In this document: piece by piece, positions 7,840 to 17,104 of the stretch
How positions within the stretch are numbered: the stretch's first letter is position 1
Layout of the letters: every line of letters begins with the position of its first letter
Source: CAYMCO01 sp964388955
Lineage (GTDB): Bacteria > Chloroflexota > Anaerolineae > Anaerolineales > E44-bin32
Assembly (NCBI GenBank): GCA_964388955.1
Contig: CAYMCO010000026.1
Location: forward strand, 1 to 64,000
Length of the DNA: 64,000 nt
Reading direction: 5' to 3'
Translations under genes and position numbers: made by a program
Notes under the pieces: generated by a model
What the model saw: only the letters and a program-made list of their open reading frames with translations
Database searches by the model: none
Told to the model about the DNA's origin: nothing

Positions 7840-8834
7840 GCCTGGACACCATTCTGGTCGGTCTGGCGGGAGTGATCGCCACCGCCGGGCCCGTAGTTTT
7901 CGCCACCATCGGTGAGACGATCACCGAGCGCTCAGGGGTCATCAACCTGTCGGTGAATGGCACCATTCTCCTTTCGGCCATGGCCTCCTTCGCCGTGGCT
8001 GTGAACACAGATAGCCTCGTACTGGGATTCCTGGTTGGCATGCTTGCAGGGGCGGCAGTGGCGCTGGTGTTATCGTTCACCAGCATCACCCTCAAGCAAT
8101 CTCAGGTGGCGGTGGGATATGTGCTTACCCTTCTGGCCCGCGACCTCTCCTACTTCATGGGAAACCCGTATATGGGGCTGCAGGGCCCCCGGGTCAGCAA
8201 CCTGCAAATCCCGGTGTTGAAAGACCTTCCCATTCTGGGGAAGTTGTTGTTCCGGCAGGACCCGCTCACCTATCTGAGCATCATTCTGATCGCGGCTGCC
8301 TGGTGGTGGATCTACCGGACGCAACCTGGCTTGATTCTGCGCAGCGCGGGAGAGCGGCCAGGGGCTGCGTATGTGCGTGGGGCAAACGTCAACCGGCTGA
8401 GGTACGTTTATACGGCCCTCGGTGGGGCTTTGGTGGGTCTGGCGGGCCCGACGTACTCCTTGAGTGTGAAGGCCGGCTGGAAGGGTACAATCTCCGGGCT
8501 GGACGGCATCGGCTGGGTGGCGCTGGCCATTGTGATCTTCGGCGCCTGGAACCCGGTGCGCGGCGCCTTCGGCGCATATCTGTTCGCGCTTCTCCAGTGG
8601 CTGGGCTTGGTGCTCCAGCCGAGCCTATCCGGGATCCCCTCTCAGGTGCTGCAAGTGGCTCCCTTCCCGCTTATGATCCTGGCGCTGCTGCTGGTGGGGG
8701 TCGGCGACACCGAGTGGGTGAATCGGACCATCGCGGGGTTGCCGGAAGACGCGCGGCGCATCGTGGGCCGCACGCTGCGCATCCTGCGAGTCCGTCCGCC
8801 GGCATCGCTGGGCACATCCTTCGAGAGGGAGTGA
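7836..8834 (+). CDS. ABC transporter permease, BMP/nucleoside type, subunit 2
   Basis: 332 residues with about eight membrane segments. It carries the family signatures TERSGVINLSVNG (about 29-41) and RSAGERPGAAYVRGANV (about 170-186). The ATG at 7836 overlaps the stop of the first permease; the longer in-frame reading from 7521 is a shadow of that gene. It is the second half of the membrane channel of the importer. The following PLP-enzyme gene starts 9 bp after its stop, so the importer and that enzyme are probably expressed together. Confidence 0.9.
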   Translation: MSLDTILVGLAGVIATAGPVVFATIGETITERSGVINLSVNGTILLSAMASFAVAVNTDSLVLGFLVGMLAGAAVALVLSFTSITLKQSQVAVGYVLTLLARDLSYFMGNPYMGLQGPRVSNLQIPVLKDLPILGKLLFRQDPLTYLSIILIAAAWWWIYRTQPGLILRSAGERPGAAYVRGANVNRLRYVYTALGGALVGLAGPTYSLSVKAGWKGTISGLDGIGWVALAIVIFGAWNPVRGAFGAYLFALLQWLGLVLQPSLSGIPSQVLQVAPFPLMILALLLVGVGDTEWVNRTIAGLPEDARRIVGRTLRILRVRPPASLGTSFERE

Positions 8835-8843
8835 GGCGTCCCC

Positions 8844-10118
8844 ATGGATACAATGCTCGGCTATCGATGTTCCCGGTGTGGGGCGGAATATGGCCCGGGG
8901 GAGGTGAGCTATGTATGCCGCCGCGATGGCGGAAATCTGGACGTCGTATTGGACTATTCCGCAATTGCCGAAGAGGCCTCCCCGGAATTGATCGCCCGCT
9001 CGCGGCGGGAGTCGATTTGGCGCTATCTGCCCTTGCTGCCTGTGGCATCCCCGGGACATCCGGGGTCGCCGCTCCACTCAGTTGGATGGACTCCCCTTTA
9101 CCGTCCCTCCCGGCTGGCGGAAAAAGCCGGCGCGCCGAATCTCTGGCTCAAGGACGACGGCCGGAATCCCACCGCCTCCTTTAAGGACCGGGCCAGCGCG
9201 GTGGTCGTGGTCCGGGCGGAGGAGATCAACGCCGATGTTGTGGTGACCGCCTCCACCGGGAATGCCGGCGCTGCCCTGGCGGGGATGGCTGCCGCGGTTG
9301 CGATGCCGGCGGTGATACTTGCCCCCAAGAGTGCCCCCCAAGCCAAGGTCGCCCAGCTGCTGATGTTTGGCGCCGAAGTCTATTTGGTGGAAGGCACATA
9401 CGACCAGGCCTTTGATCTATCGCTGGAAGCAGCGGAAGCCTTCGGTTGGTACTGCCGCAACACCGGCTACAATCCCTTCACAGCCGAGGGGAAGAAGACC
9501 GCCGCCTTCGAGATCTGCGAACAATTCACGAAAGCCATCGGCCCGGCGAGAAGCGAGTTCCCATCCTGGGACGCCCCGGCGGCTGTCTTTGTGTCCGTCG
9601 GCGACGGGAACATCATCTCCGGGCTACATAAGGGCTTCAAGGATCTCCAGTCCCTCGGCTGGATCGAGCGCATGCCGCGCCTGTTCGGCGTGCAGGCGGA
9701 GGGCTCCGCCGCTGTCTATCGCGCCTTCGAAGCGGGGAGTGATGAAATCGAGGCGGTGCACGCTCATACTATGGCTGACAGCATTTCTGTGGACCTGCCG
9801 CGGGATGGCTTCCGCGCCCTGCGCGCTGTCCGTGAGACCGGCGGCGCCTATCTCGCAGTCACCGACCTGGAAATCCTATCAGCGATGCGCGAGTTGGGGC
9901 GCGAAGCGGCCGTATTCGCCGAACCGGCAGGCGCGGCGGCCTATGCCGGTGCGTTGAAGGCGATCCGGACCGGAAAAGTGGATGCCCGGGAGCACATCCT
10001 GGTGCTCAATACGGGGAACGGCCTGAAAGATATCCCGTCGGCGATGAATGCGGCCGGGGTGGCCCGGGTGATCCAGCCTGATTTGGCGTCTCTGCAAGCG
10101 GCGGCGCGGACGGGCTAG
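8844..10118 (+). CDS. Threonine synthase-like PLP-dependent enzyme with N-terminal zinc ribbon
   Basis: 424 residues of fold-type II. The N-terminus has CSRCG (about 9-13) and a second CRRDG element, like the zinc-ribbon threonine synthase/diaminopropionate-lyase-like subgroup. The PLP-binding lysine lies in PTASFKDRA (about 107-115), followed by the STGNAG phosphate/Asn loop and a VSVGDGN loop. It follows the importer with a 9-bp gap. In E. coli the analogous pathway position is held by YgeX, another fold-II PLP ammonia-lyase. A role in cleaving an amino acid released from a purine-derived intermediate is inferred; threonine synthase activity is the conservative annotation. Confidence 0.7.
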   Translation: MDTMLGYRCSRCGAEYGPGEVSYVCRRDGGNLDVVLDYSAIAEEASPELIARSRRESIWRYLPLLPVASPGHPGSPLHSVGWTPLYRPSRLAEKAGAPNLWLKDDGRNPTASFKDRASAVVVVRAEEINADVVVTASTGNAGAALAGMAAAVAMPAVILAPKSAPQAKVAQLLMFGAEVYLVEGTYDQAFDLSLEAAEAFGWYCRNTGYNPFTAEGKKTAAFEICEQFTKAIGPARSEFPSWDAPAAVFVSVGDGNIISGLHKGFKDLQSLGWIERMPRLFGVQAEGSAAVYRAFEAGSDEIEAVHAHTMADSISVDLPRDGFRALRAVRETGGAYLAVTDLEILSAMRELGREAAVFAEPAGAAAYAGALKAIRTGKVDAREHILVLNTGNGLKDIPSAMNAAGVARVIQPDLASLQAAARTG

Positions 10119-10133
10119 GAGGACGAGGAAAAA

Positions 10134-11087
10134 GTGACGGAAGAAGAACGCGGCGTAACCATCTCGATTGTGGCCCCGGTGTTCAATGAGGTGGAGATCC
10201 TGCCCGAACTGCACCGCCGTGTCTCGGAAGTGATGGAATCATTGGGAGAGACGTGGGAGCTGGTGCTGGTGGATGACGGCAGTCAAGACGGATCGACGGG
10301 TGTCATCCGAGAACTGGCGAAGGAGGACAAACACCTGCGCCCCGTGATATTCGCCCGCAATTTCGGGCACCAGATTGCCATCACCGCCGGACTGGACTAC
10401 GCCCGCGGACAGGCGGTGGTGATCATGGACGCGGACCTGCAAGATCCGCCAGAGGTCATCCCGGAGCTGGTGCGGGAATGGCGGCAGGGGTTCGAAGTGG
10501 TGCACGCAGTCCGCAGCTACCGGGAGGGAGAATCCTTCTTCAAGAAGGTCACCGCAGCCTTGTTCTACCGTGTGATTAACCGCATTACCGACGTGGACAT
10601 CCCGTTGGACGCTGGGGATTTCCGCCTCTTGGACCGCAAAGCGGTAAATGTGATCAATTGCATGCGGGAGCGCCATCGATTTCCGCGGGGCATGGCGGCC
10701 TGGATTGGTTTTCGACAGACCAGCGTGCCTTACCGGCGGGCCGCGCGTCTGGCGGGGGAGACGAAGTATCCCTTCAACAAGATGCTGCGGTTGGCGCTCA
10801 ACGCTGTCACCAGTTTTTCGTACTTCCCGCTGCAGATCGCCACGTACCTCGGTTTCGCCTGCGCAGGGATCAGCGCGGTCGCCATCCCCGTTGTGATCAT
10901 TCTGCGCCTGGCAGGAAGCCAGGCCTTCCGCGGCCAGGCGACCACGCTGATCGCGGTGTTGTTCCTGGGGGGCGTCCAGCTCATATCCTTGGGGATCTTG
11001 GGGGAGTATGTGGGGCGCCTGTACGACGAGGTGAAGGGCCGGCCGCTGTATATTGTGAGAGAGGGCCCGGAGGACTTCGAGGAATAG
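10134..11087 (+). CDS. Family 2 glycosyltransferase, DPM/ArnC-like membrane protein
   Basis: 317 residues. The GT-A domain (about 8-225) starts ISIVAPVFNEVEILPEL and has VDDGSQDGS and MDADLQDPPE (metal and nucleotide-sugar binding). Two C-terminal membrane helices (about 235-260 and 270-295) follow, as in polyprenyl-phosphate glycosyltransferases such as ArnC/GtrB. Start is GTG 10134, 15 bp after the PLP enzyme, with AGGACGAGGAAA upstream. It probably transfers a sugar to polyprenyl phosphate. Its place in a catabolic block is unexplained and may be coincidental. Confidence 0.85.
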   Translation: MTEEERGVTISIVAPVFNEVEILPELHRRVSEVMESLGETWELVLVDDGSQDGSTGVIRELAKEDKHLRPVIFARNFGHQIAITAGLDYARGQAVVIMDADLQDPPEVIPELVREWRQGFEVVHAVRSYREGESFFKKVTAALFYRVINRITDVDIPLDAGDFRLLDRKAVNVINCMRERHRFPRGMAAWIGFRQTSVPYRRAARLAGETKYPFNKMLRLALNAVTSFSYFPLQIATYLGFACAGISAVAIPVVIILRLAGSQAFRGQATTLIAVLFLGGVQLISLGILGEYVGRLYDEVKGRPLYIVREGPEDFEE

Positions 11088-11412
11088 ATACGCGCTCTAG
11101 AGAGTCTGTTTGCGTCCGGGGAGGAGCGATGCGTTGTACGCCGATCTTCCCCTGATGAGCGCAACTATCCCGGGTTTCGGCTTCATGTTGATTGCCCATC
11201 CTGAGGGGGCGGCGAGAGAGGGGGGTGTAGAGACGTTTCATGCAACGTCTCTGCGGAGCCATCATGATGGGACCTGGCCGGCGGGCCGGAGAGCATTGGG
11301 CCATGCGGTTTGCGCCAAATACGCGGCTTCTGTCGGCAGCCGTTTCAGCATTCGGGCCGTGAAATCCTGTCCCCCGGGCCGCTGGATGGGGCGACGGACC
11401 TTGGAGTGAAAC
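11088..11412 (+). other. Intergenic region with palindromic element
   Basis: No gene is visible in these 325 bases. The region holds the 28-bp inverted repeat at 11227-11254. No T run or clear promoter was seen. Confidence 0.5.
11227..11254. repeat. Short dispersed palindrome GTAGAGACGTT...AACGTCTCTGC
   Basis: AGAGACGTT (11229-11237) pairs perfectly with AACGTCTCT (11244-11252) around TCATGC; one wobble pair and one GC pair extend it to 11 bp. The sequence closely resembles the TAGAGACGTTGCATGCAACGTCTCTA elements I recall as dispersed intergenic palindromes in cyanobacteria and some Chloroflexi. Confidence 0.55.
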
Positions 11413-13056
11413 ATGGGAGGCAACGGGCGGCAGATGCCGCGGCCAGAATGCAGGACCGCTCCAGATCTGGCGCTGCTAGATGGCCGGATCTATACGATGC
11501 ATCCCGGCGAAGAACAGGCTGAGGCGGTGGCCATCAAGGGGGATCGCATTCAGGCGGTGGGCGGGGTAGCGGAGATCCGCGCCCTGTTGGATCGCCATAC
11601 CGAGATCATCGGTTTGAGCGGCCGGGCGGTTGTACCTGGACTGATCGACAGCCACATGCATCCCGACATATACGCACTGCAGTTGGTGGGCGGTGTGGAG
11701 TGCGGCCCGGACGTGGAAAGCGTCGAAGCGCTGCTGGACCGTCTGCGGGGAAGCGCTGCGAAGACGCCAGAAGGGGAATGGATTAGGGGCTACGGCCTCG
11801 ATGACCACAAGCTTGGCCGCTACCCTACGCTGGAGGAGCTCGACCGCGCCGTGCCGGCGAATCCACTGTACATCGAGCGCCGGGACGAGCATATCGGCGT
11901 CGCCAACAGCTTTGCCCTGCGGGCGGCGGGGATTGGGCGTGACACACCGGATCCGCCCCACGGCGTGATTGATCGCGCCCCAGGCGGGGATCCGACCGGG
12001 TTGCTGCGCGAGACAGCCAAGGATCTCGTGGCAGCGAGAATCCCCCCACCCGGTCTGGTCGACTACGAGCGAGGCTTCCAGATCATCGTGCCGGAATTCC
12101 TCTCTTTGGGATTGACGACCGTGCACGCCTCCATGTTGGGTGGGCTGGCCCTCAGGGCGTTGCAGAATCTGCGGCGCAGGGGCGACCTGGAGCTGCGGTT
12201 CTGCGTGCAGCTTGCCGGGGATGGCCCCGGTCTGCTGGAGGGGTTGATTGCGGCGGGAATCCAGACCCCCTTTGGGGACGAATGGCTGAGGATCACGGCG
12301 GTGGAGTGGATACTGGACACTAGCACCAGCGGAAGGACGGCCGCCTATTACGAGGCCTATGTAGGCGAACCTGAGAACAGGGGCATGCTGCTCTATGATC
12401 AGGAGCACATCACTGAGTTGGTCAAGAGAGCGCATTCGGCGGGTCTGCGGGTGGGGTTGGACGGCATTGGGGACCGGGGCATCGACAGAGCGCTGGATGC
12501 CATCGAGGCCGCCTTGCGGGAGGCTCCCCGAGAGGACCATCGTCACCGGATCGAGCACTGTTGCCTTGTCACGCCCAGCATTCGTTCCCGCTTGAGAGCG
12601 CTGGGGGTGGTCGACGCTTCGGCTAGCGGATTCCTGTATGACCTGGGCGATGCCTACATCGCCAACCGGGGGGCGAAGGAAATGCGCTGGATGTGGCCTC
12701 ACCGCAGCCTGATCGAAGCAGGCATCCCCGCTCCGGGCCACAGCGATTGCCCGGTTTGCTCTCCGAATCCCTGGTTGGGAATATGTGGGTTGGTGACGCG
12801 GCGCAGCGGGGGCGGCCGGGAGTTGGCGCCCGAAGAGCAAATCACGGCGCTGCAGGCGCTCCGGGCATATACCCTCGACGGCGCCTACGCAGGCTGGGAG
12901 GAGGATATCAAGGGCAGCTTGATCCCCGGGAAGCTGGCGGATATGGTCGTCTTGGATCGGGACCCGCTGGGGATCCCAGCGGAGCAGCTCAAGGCGGTGC
13001 GGGCGGACATGACCATCCTGGGCGGGCGCGTGGTTTTCCAGAGGAGCGCGCCATAG
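11413..13056 (+). CDS. Amidohydrolase family 3 (YtcJ-like) protein
   Basis: 547 residues, zinc-type amidohydrolase. The N-terminal beta sandwich is followed by the first metal motif GLIDSHMHPD (about 76-85), a DEHIGVANSFALR substrate-side segment, RHRIEHCCLV (about 376-385) carrying a metal His, and SDCPVC (about 450) with the catalytic Asp near GHSDCP. The C-terminus KGSLIPGKLADMVVLDRDPL closes the sandwich. Members hydrolyse formamides or exocyclic amides and many are uncharacterised. It is flanked by two PLP enzymes in the left catabolic block and could cleave a formamido or ureido intermediate; that is inference. The first residues before about 15 have weak similarity, so the start is tentative. 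Confidence 0.8.
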   Translation: MGGNGRQMPRPECRTAPDLALLDGRIYTMHPGEEQAEAVAIKGDRIQAVGGVAEIRALLDRHTEIIGLSGRAVVPGLIDSHMHPDIYALQLVGGVECGPDVESVEALLDRLRGSAAKTPEGEWIRGYGLDDHKLGRYPTLEELDRAVPANPLYIERRDEHIGVANSFALRAAGIGRDTPDPPHGVIDRAPGGDPTGLLRETAKDLVAARIPPPGLVDYERGFQIIVPEFLSLGLTTVHASMLGGLALRALQNLRRRGDLELRFCVQLAGDGPGLLEGLIAAGIQTPFGDEWLRITAVEWILDTSTSGRTAAYYEAYVGEPENRGMLLYDQEHITELVKRAHSAGLRVGLDGIGDRGIDRALDAIEAALREAPREDHRHRIEHCCLVTPSIRSRLRALGVVDASASGFLYDLGDAYIANRGAKEMRWMWPHRSLIEAGIPAPGHSDCPVCSPNPWLGICGLVTRRSGGGRELAPEEQITALQALRAYTLDGAYAGWEEDIKGSLIPGKLADMVVLDRDPLGIPAEQLKAVRADMTILGGRVVFQRSAP

Positions 13057-13183
13057 CGGGCTGCCTGCGATCAAAAGATCTGTTCTTCTCCGGCGTTCGT
13101 AGGGGCAGGTATGCTGCGCGCTGCCGAGGACCGGCGAGCAAGAAGGTTGGCGAAGCACTAGTGGGAGGAAGAGGGGTATTTCA

Positions 13184-14647
13184 ATGATCGATCTGACCAT
13201 CGATAAGGAACGACGACAGCGGGCGATCGACAGGGTTCGGGAGCGCGGCATTGTCATTCCCACTTTCACCGAGATGAAAGATCCGACGCGGATCCCCGCT
13301 GGGATCAAGGAGAAGCTGGGAAGCATCGGCCTTTGGGATTCGAATCCGCTGAACCTATTCCGAATCACCTGGAAGAATGCGCCGGTCGACACGGGAGGGG
13401 GTTTCGATGGCGTCAATTACCTGGAGGTGCCCGCCAGCCTGACGGGGGTGAAGGCGCGCATCATCGCCCTGGTGGGCAAGTGGTTCCCAACCGGCGCGCA
13501 CAAGGTCGGTGCGACTTTCGGCTGCCTGGTGCCGAGGTTGGTGACCGGGCAGTTCGACCCCACGTGTGACAAGGCGGTATGGCCTTCGACCGGAAACTAC
13601 TGCCGGGGGGGCGCGTATGACGCCACTCTGCTGGCCTGCGAATCGATCGCTATACTGCCGGAGGGCATGAGCCGGGAGCGCTTCGATTGGCTCAAGACGG
13701 TGGCCAGCGAGGTCATCGCCACTCCCGGAAGCGAGTCGAACGTTAAAGAGATCTTCGACAAGACATGGGAGCTGAGGGAGACGCGGGACAATGTCGTCGT
13801 GTTCAACCAGTTCGACGAGTTCGGCAATTATCTGTGGCATTACGAGGTGACAGGCCACGCCATGGAGGAAGTGCTGCGCTCCGAGATGGGCGGGGCCGGT
13901 GAATACCGCGGGGTGGTCCTCGCCACCGGTTCTGCGGGCACTATCGCCTGCGGGGATTACCTGAAGCAGGTCTTCCCGCGGAGCAAGATCGCGGCCGCCG
14001 AGGCCTGGCAATGCCCGACTCTGCTGGAGAATGGCTTCGGCGCTCACCGAATCGAGGGCATCGGCGATAAGCACGTGCCCTGGATCCATAACGTGAAGAA
14101 CACGGACATGGTGATGGCCATCGACGACAATGCGGTCGTCAACCTGGCGCGTCTGTTCAATGAGCCGGAGGGGAGAAAGTATCTTGCCAAGCAGGGAGGG
14201 CCGCAAGACTTCATCGAGAAACTGGACCTCTTCGGCTTCTCCGGAATCTCGAACCTGGTCTCAGCGGTGAAATTCGCGAAATACTATGAACTGGGGCCGA
14301 CCGATATTGTTCTCACGGTGCTCACGGATTCGATGGATCTGTACCGAAGCCGTCTGGCGGAGATGCACGATAAGCACGGCCGGTACTCCGAACTGGATGC
14401 CGCCGCCGACCATGCCCGCTACCTGCTCGGCGCGACCACAGATCATCTGCTGGAGCTGCGTTACACCGATCGCCGCCGGGTGCACAATCTGAAGTACTTC
14501 ACCTGGGTGGAACAGCAGGGCAAGACCCACGATGAAATTGTGGCCCAGTGGGAGGAACCAGACTACTGGACCGCCGTACAGACGCAGGTGTCCGAAATCG
14601 ATGACTTGATCCGCGAGTTCAACGCGCAGGTGGGATTGGAATTCTAG
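13184..14647 (+). CDS. PLP-dependent fold-type II enzyme (cysteine synthase-like), uncharacterised
   Basis: 487 residues. The core resembles O-acetylserine sulfhydrylase/beta-subunit PLP proteins. A probable Schiff-base lysine lies in WFPTGAHKVGATFG (about 101-114), with STGNYCRGGAYDA (about 130) as the Asn/phosphate loop and ATGSAGTIACGDYL as the glycine-rich PLP-phosphate loop. It is longer than cysteine synthase (about 310 aa), with N- and C-terminal extensions. Start ATG 13184 has GGAGGAAGAGGGG upstream. It is the last gene of the left block and is followed by a small GGGCC/GGCCC hairpin at about 14655-14669. Reaction unknown; an amino-acid lyase role next to the transcarbamylases is plausible. 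Confidence 0.75.
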   Translation: MIDLTIDKERRQRAIDRVRERGIVIPTFTEMKDPTRIPAGIKEKLGSIGLWDSNPLNLFRITWKNAPVDTGGGFDGVNYLEVPASLTGVKARIIALVGKWFPTGAHKVGATFGCLVPRLVTGQFDPTCDKAVWPSTGNYCRGGAYDATLLACESIAILPEGMSRERFDWLKTVASEVIATPGSESNVKEIFDKTWELRETRDNVVVFNQFDEFGNYLWHYEVTGHAMEEVLRSEMGGAGEYRGVVLATGSAGTIACGDYLKQVFPRSKIAAAEAWQCPTLLENGFGAHRIEGIGDKHVPWIHNVKNTDMVMAIDDNAVVNLARLFNEPEGRKYLAKQGGPQDFIEKLDLFGFSGISNLVSAVKFAKYYELGPTDIVLTVLTDSMDLYRSRLAEMHDKHGRYSELDAAADHARYLLGATTDHLLELRYTDRRRVHNLKYFTWVEQQGKTHDEIVAQWEEPDYWTAVQTQVSEIDDLIREFNAQVGLEF

Positions 14648-14955
14648 AATACGGGGCCACAAGGCCCTTCCTGCGGCTGTCAGCTATCGGCATTCAGCCC
14701 TCAGCCATCGGCAATCAACTGGAAGCTCTCGGGGCTGAATAAGTTCCTATCGCCCAACAACGGCTGACTGCTGATATTCCCTGTAAATGGCCTACATGAC
14801 TCCACACTTAACAACGGAAGCTGAATGCTGACCGCTGAAAGCTGAGCCCCTGGCGTCGTCATTCGTCGTTCCGCAAGCCTGGAGAGAAGCGAGACGTTTC
14901 TTCCCCGACCCCAACTGTTGTATCATAGCCCCAAACCCAAATAAGGGGGAGAGCC
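14648..14955. repeat. Intergenic region made of TCAGC/GCTGA word repeats
   Basis: This 308-bp gap has no coding frame. It is rich in related words such as CAGCTATCGGCATTCAGCCCTCAGCCATCGGC at about 14681-14712 (written here only as its pattern of CAGC/TCGGC units) and CTGAATGCTGACCGCTGAAAGCTGAG at 14821-14846. They look like degenerate copies of a TCAGC(N)GATCAGC-type dispersed repeat. Similar tracts occur at about 30105-30230, 32040-32345 and 60905-61020. Confidence 0.55.
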
Positions 14956-15441
14956 ATGGCCGAGATCTATCCGGAAGACTTGGTCCTGGTGGCCATCATC
15001 AATCGTCCTCGCGATCTGGAAATCGCCCGGCTGTTGGGCTGGTATCGCATCCCTCTCGGAACCGCGCCCAAGACAGTGCGAGTGGATTGGCTCGCGTTCT
15101 ACCAGACCGCGGCCTTCGGAGACGAGCGTTGGTCTGTGCGCTACGCGGCGCCGGTGCGAGGATTTGAACTGACCACACGCGGCGAACTGCTGCAGGACGA
15201 GCCGAACCACAAGCGCGCCCAGGAGCCGTACTACAAAATCCAGTTGGGGGCACTGCTGACCTTGCCGCGCCCCATACCGGCCGGCAAATGGCGCCGCTTC
15301 ACCTTTCTCTACACAACGGGTCGGCGGCTGTTGCAGGCCAACGAACTGAAGGACCTGCGCGTTCCGCCTTCCGCCGAGCACGACATGCTCTGGCGAATGA
15401 TCCGCGAGCGCGGGGCGCGGGGCTTTGCGCCCGGCGAGTGA
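14956..15441 (+). CDS. Conserved hypothetical protein
   Basis: 161 residues, soluble, no signal peptide, membrane segment or recognised motif. The sequence is rich in Arg/Leu and starts MAEIYPEDLVLVAIINRPRD. The ATG at 14956 is preceded by AAGGGGGAGAGCC. The downstream toroid-like gene starts about 20 bp later (or overlaps it if TTG 15425 is used), suggesting co-transcription. I do not recognise the family. Confidence 0.65.
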   Translation: MAEIYPEDLVLVAIINRPRDLEIARLLGWYRIPLGTAPKTVRVDWLAFYQTAAFGDERWSVRYAAPVRGFELTTRGELLQDEPNHKRAQEPYYKIQLGALLTLPRPIPAGKWRRFTFLYTTGRRLLQANELKDLRVPPSAEHDMLWRMIRERGARGFAPGE

Positions 15442-15460
15442 TCTGGGAAAAGGATGGCCG

Positions 15461-16468
15461 GTGGGCCAGCATTGGATCGATGAGTTGGGGATCAGCCCGC
15501 TGCCTGTCCTGCTCGAATCCGGGGATGAGGCGCTCGCCTATTTCGTAGGAAGGGATCTTCTGGAGAAACCCCTTCCGCCGGTTGATACGCTTTGGGGATT
15601 GCCGGAAGCCCTGCGGTTGATCCGCCGCCAACTGCCGGAGGGATCATGGAAATACCCCGGGAAGCGGGTCAATGCGCATACAGGCCAGAACTACGAATTG
15701 CTGGAGACCTTCCGCAGCCTTCGTGTACTGGTGGAGATGTACGCCCTCAGGCGGGAACACCCCGCGCTGAGGGCAGCCGCGGAGTACGTCTTCGGATGTC
15801 AAAGTGAGGAGGGGGATATCCGCGGCATCCTCGGCAACCAATTCATGCCCTATTATCACGGGGCCCTTCTGGAACTCCTGATCAAGGCCGGCTATGGTGA
15901 AGACCCCCGGGTGCTGCGGGGATTGGACTGGCTGCTTGGGATGCGACAAGAGGACGGCGGTTGGATTGTTCCCGCCCAGGCGGTGGCTTCAAAGGAGCGT
16001 GATGCTGCCTTCTGGCTGGGGGAGCCGCTTGGGCCGGACCGGTCGCTTCCCCACGCCCACTTGGCGACGGGCATGGCGCTGCGCGCCGTGGCGGCGCATC
16101 CGGACTACCGCCGCCGGCCTGAGGCGCTAGCTGCGGGGGAGGCGTTGAAGAATCGATTGTTGAAGGCGGACAAATACAATGACCGACGCGCCAAATCCTA
16201 CTGGCTCAAATTCCAATTCCCATTCTGGTGGACGACCCTGATCACCGCGCTGGATACCCTCTATTGGCTGGGATTTGGTGCGCAAGACGGGGACATTGAA
16301 CGCGGCCTCGCCTGGTTCCGCCAGAACCAGGAAGCGGATGGTTTGTGGCCCACCGGATACGGCAGCGGCCGCAAAGCGCGGGTGAGTCGACGCTGGGTGG
16401 GACTGACGGCGTGCCGAATGTTCAAGCACTATTTCAATGAGCCCGATGACGCGGGTGGGCGGGCGTGA
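15461..16468 (+). CDS. Terpene cyclase/prenyltransferase-like alpha/alpha-toroid protein
   Basis: 335 residues with repeated helical-hairpin units and QW-like words (GCQSEEGDIRG, GMRQEDGGW, WFRQNQEADGLWPTG) that mark the squalene-hopene cyclase/prenyltransferase toroid superfamily. It is half the length of a true cyclase and I see no DXDD catalytic acid motif, so catalysis is doubtful. Start taken at GTG 15461, where AAAGGATG sits 6 nt upstream; TTG 15425 is in frame and overlaps the previous gene. A second toroid-family gene lies at 17105. Function unknown. Confidence 0.7.
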   Translation: MGQHWIDELGISPLPVLLESGDEALAYFVGRDLLEKPLPPVDTLWGLPEALRLIRRQLPEGSWKYPGKRVNAHTGQNYELLETFRSLRVLVEMYALRREHPALRAAAEYVFGCQSEEGDIRGILGNQFMPYYHGALLELLIKAGYGEDPRVLRGLDWLLGMRQEDGGWIVPAQAVASKERDAAFWLGEPLGPDRSLPHAHLATGMALRAVAAHPDYRRRPEALAAGEALKNRLLKADKYNDRRAKSYWLKFQFPFWWTTLITALDTLYWLGFGAQDGDIERGLAWFRQNQEADGLWPTGYGSGRKARVSRRWVGLTACRMFKHYFNEPDDAGGRA

Positions 16469-16622
16469 TTCGCAGCCGTCTGAATGTCCAGCGGCGCCAG
16501 GCGATCGCTGAGCCAGGGGCGCTGACGCGCGATCGCGAAGTAATCGTCGCGACCTGCGAATGGCTTCACCACTCTCGGAGGAGAGGCGGATCGATCACAG
16601 ATCGTGAAAGGAAGGTGCGGAA

Positions 16623-16919
16623 ATGAAGACGGGAGTAGTTCTTTGCGGCCTGATTCTGGCTGCACTTGTGCTGAGCGGGTGCGCGGCCAGCCCGAACGAA
16701 ATGGCGAGGACGCCGGACCAAGAAGGTCAGATCGCTGGATTCTGGCAGGGCCTGTGGCAGGGCATTATCTCGCCATTCGCCTTCCTGGTGTCCCTCTTTT
16801 CTGACAAGGTGGGCATCTACGAGGTGCACAACAACGGCGGCTGGTACAACTTCGGCTTCATGCTCGGGGTCTCAATCATCTTCGGCGGCAGCGGCGGTGG
16901 TGCAGCGCGGCGGCGATGA
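16623..16919 (+). CDS. Small lipoprotein of a widespread uncharacterised family
   Basis: 98 residues. The signal peptide ends with a lipobox LSGC, Cys20. The rest contains a Trp/Gly-rich segment (GFWQGLWQGIISP, about 39-51), one hydrophobic stretch, and the pattern VHNNGGWYNFGFMLG (about 68-82), which I recall from a small widespread lipoprotein or inner-membrane family of unknown function. SD-like AAAGGAAGGTGCGG precedes the ATG. It is isolated by 150 bp from the toroid-like gene. Confidence 0.75.
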   Translation: MKTGVVLCGLILAALVLSGCAASPNEMARTPDQEGQIAGFWQGLWQGIISPFAFLVSLFSDKVGIYEVHNNGGWYNFGFMLGVSIIFGGSGGGAARRR

Positions 16920-17086
16920 TGGCTCCGGATTCGCTCGAGTTCAGGCCGCTCTCCGCCGCGAACTGGGATGATATGTCGGAGCTTTTCGAGCGCACCGGTT
17001 TCAAAGACGCGACGCCCGCGGGGGGCAAGCGACCGGTGAAGCGATGCATCACAACGGACCATGAAAGATCTCCTTGGTTGGTGTAA
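16919..17086 (+). pseudogene. N-terminal remnant of a GNAT acetyltransferase
   Basis: A 55-56-codon frame from ATG 16916/16919 to TAA 17084-17086. It begins LEFRPLSAANWDDMSELFER, the opening of a common GNAT family (usually ...WDDLEALFG.RGACGGCWC). The conserved CGGCWC part and the acetyl-CoA-binding core are absent, and the reading frame turns into unrelated sequence. Overlap with the preceding lipoprotein stop also fits a decayed gene. A real small protein cannot be excluded. Confidence 0.5.
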
Positions 17087-17104
17087 TCGCGGCAGGTGCC
17101 CGGT

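Noticed and set aside
11476..13416. Minus-strand open frame of 646 codons
   Set aside because: It is antisense to the YtcJ-like amidohydrolase and spans into the PLP-enzyme gene; no family features.
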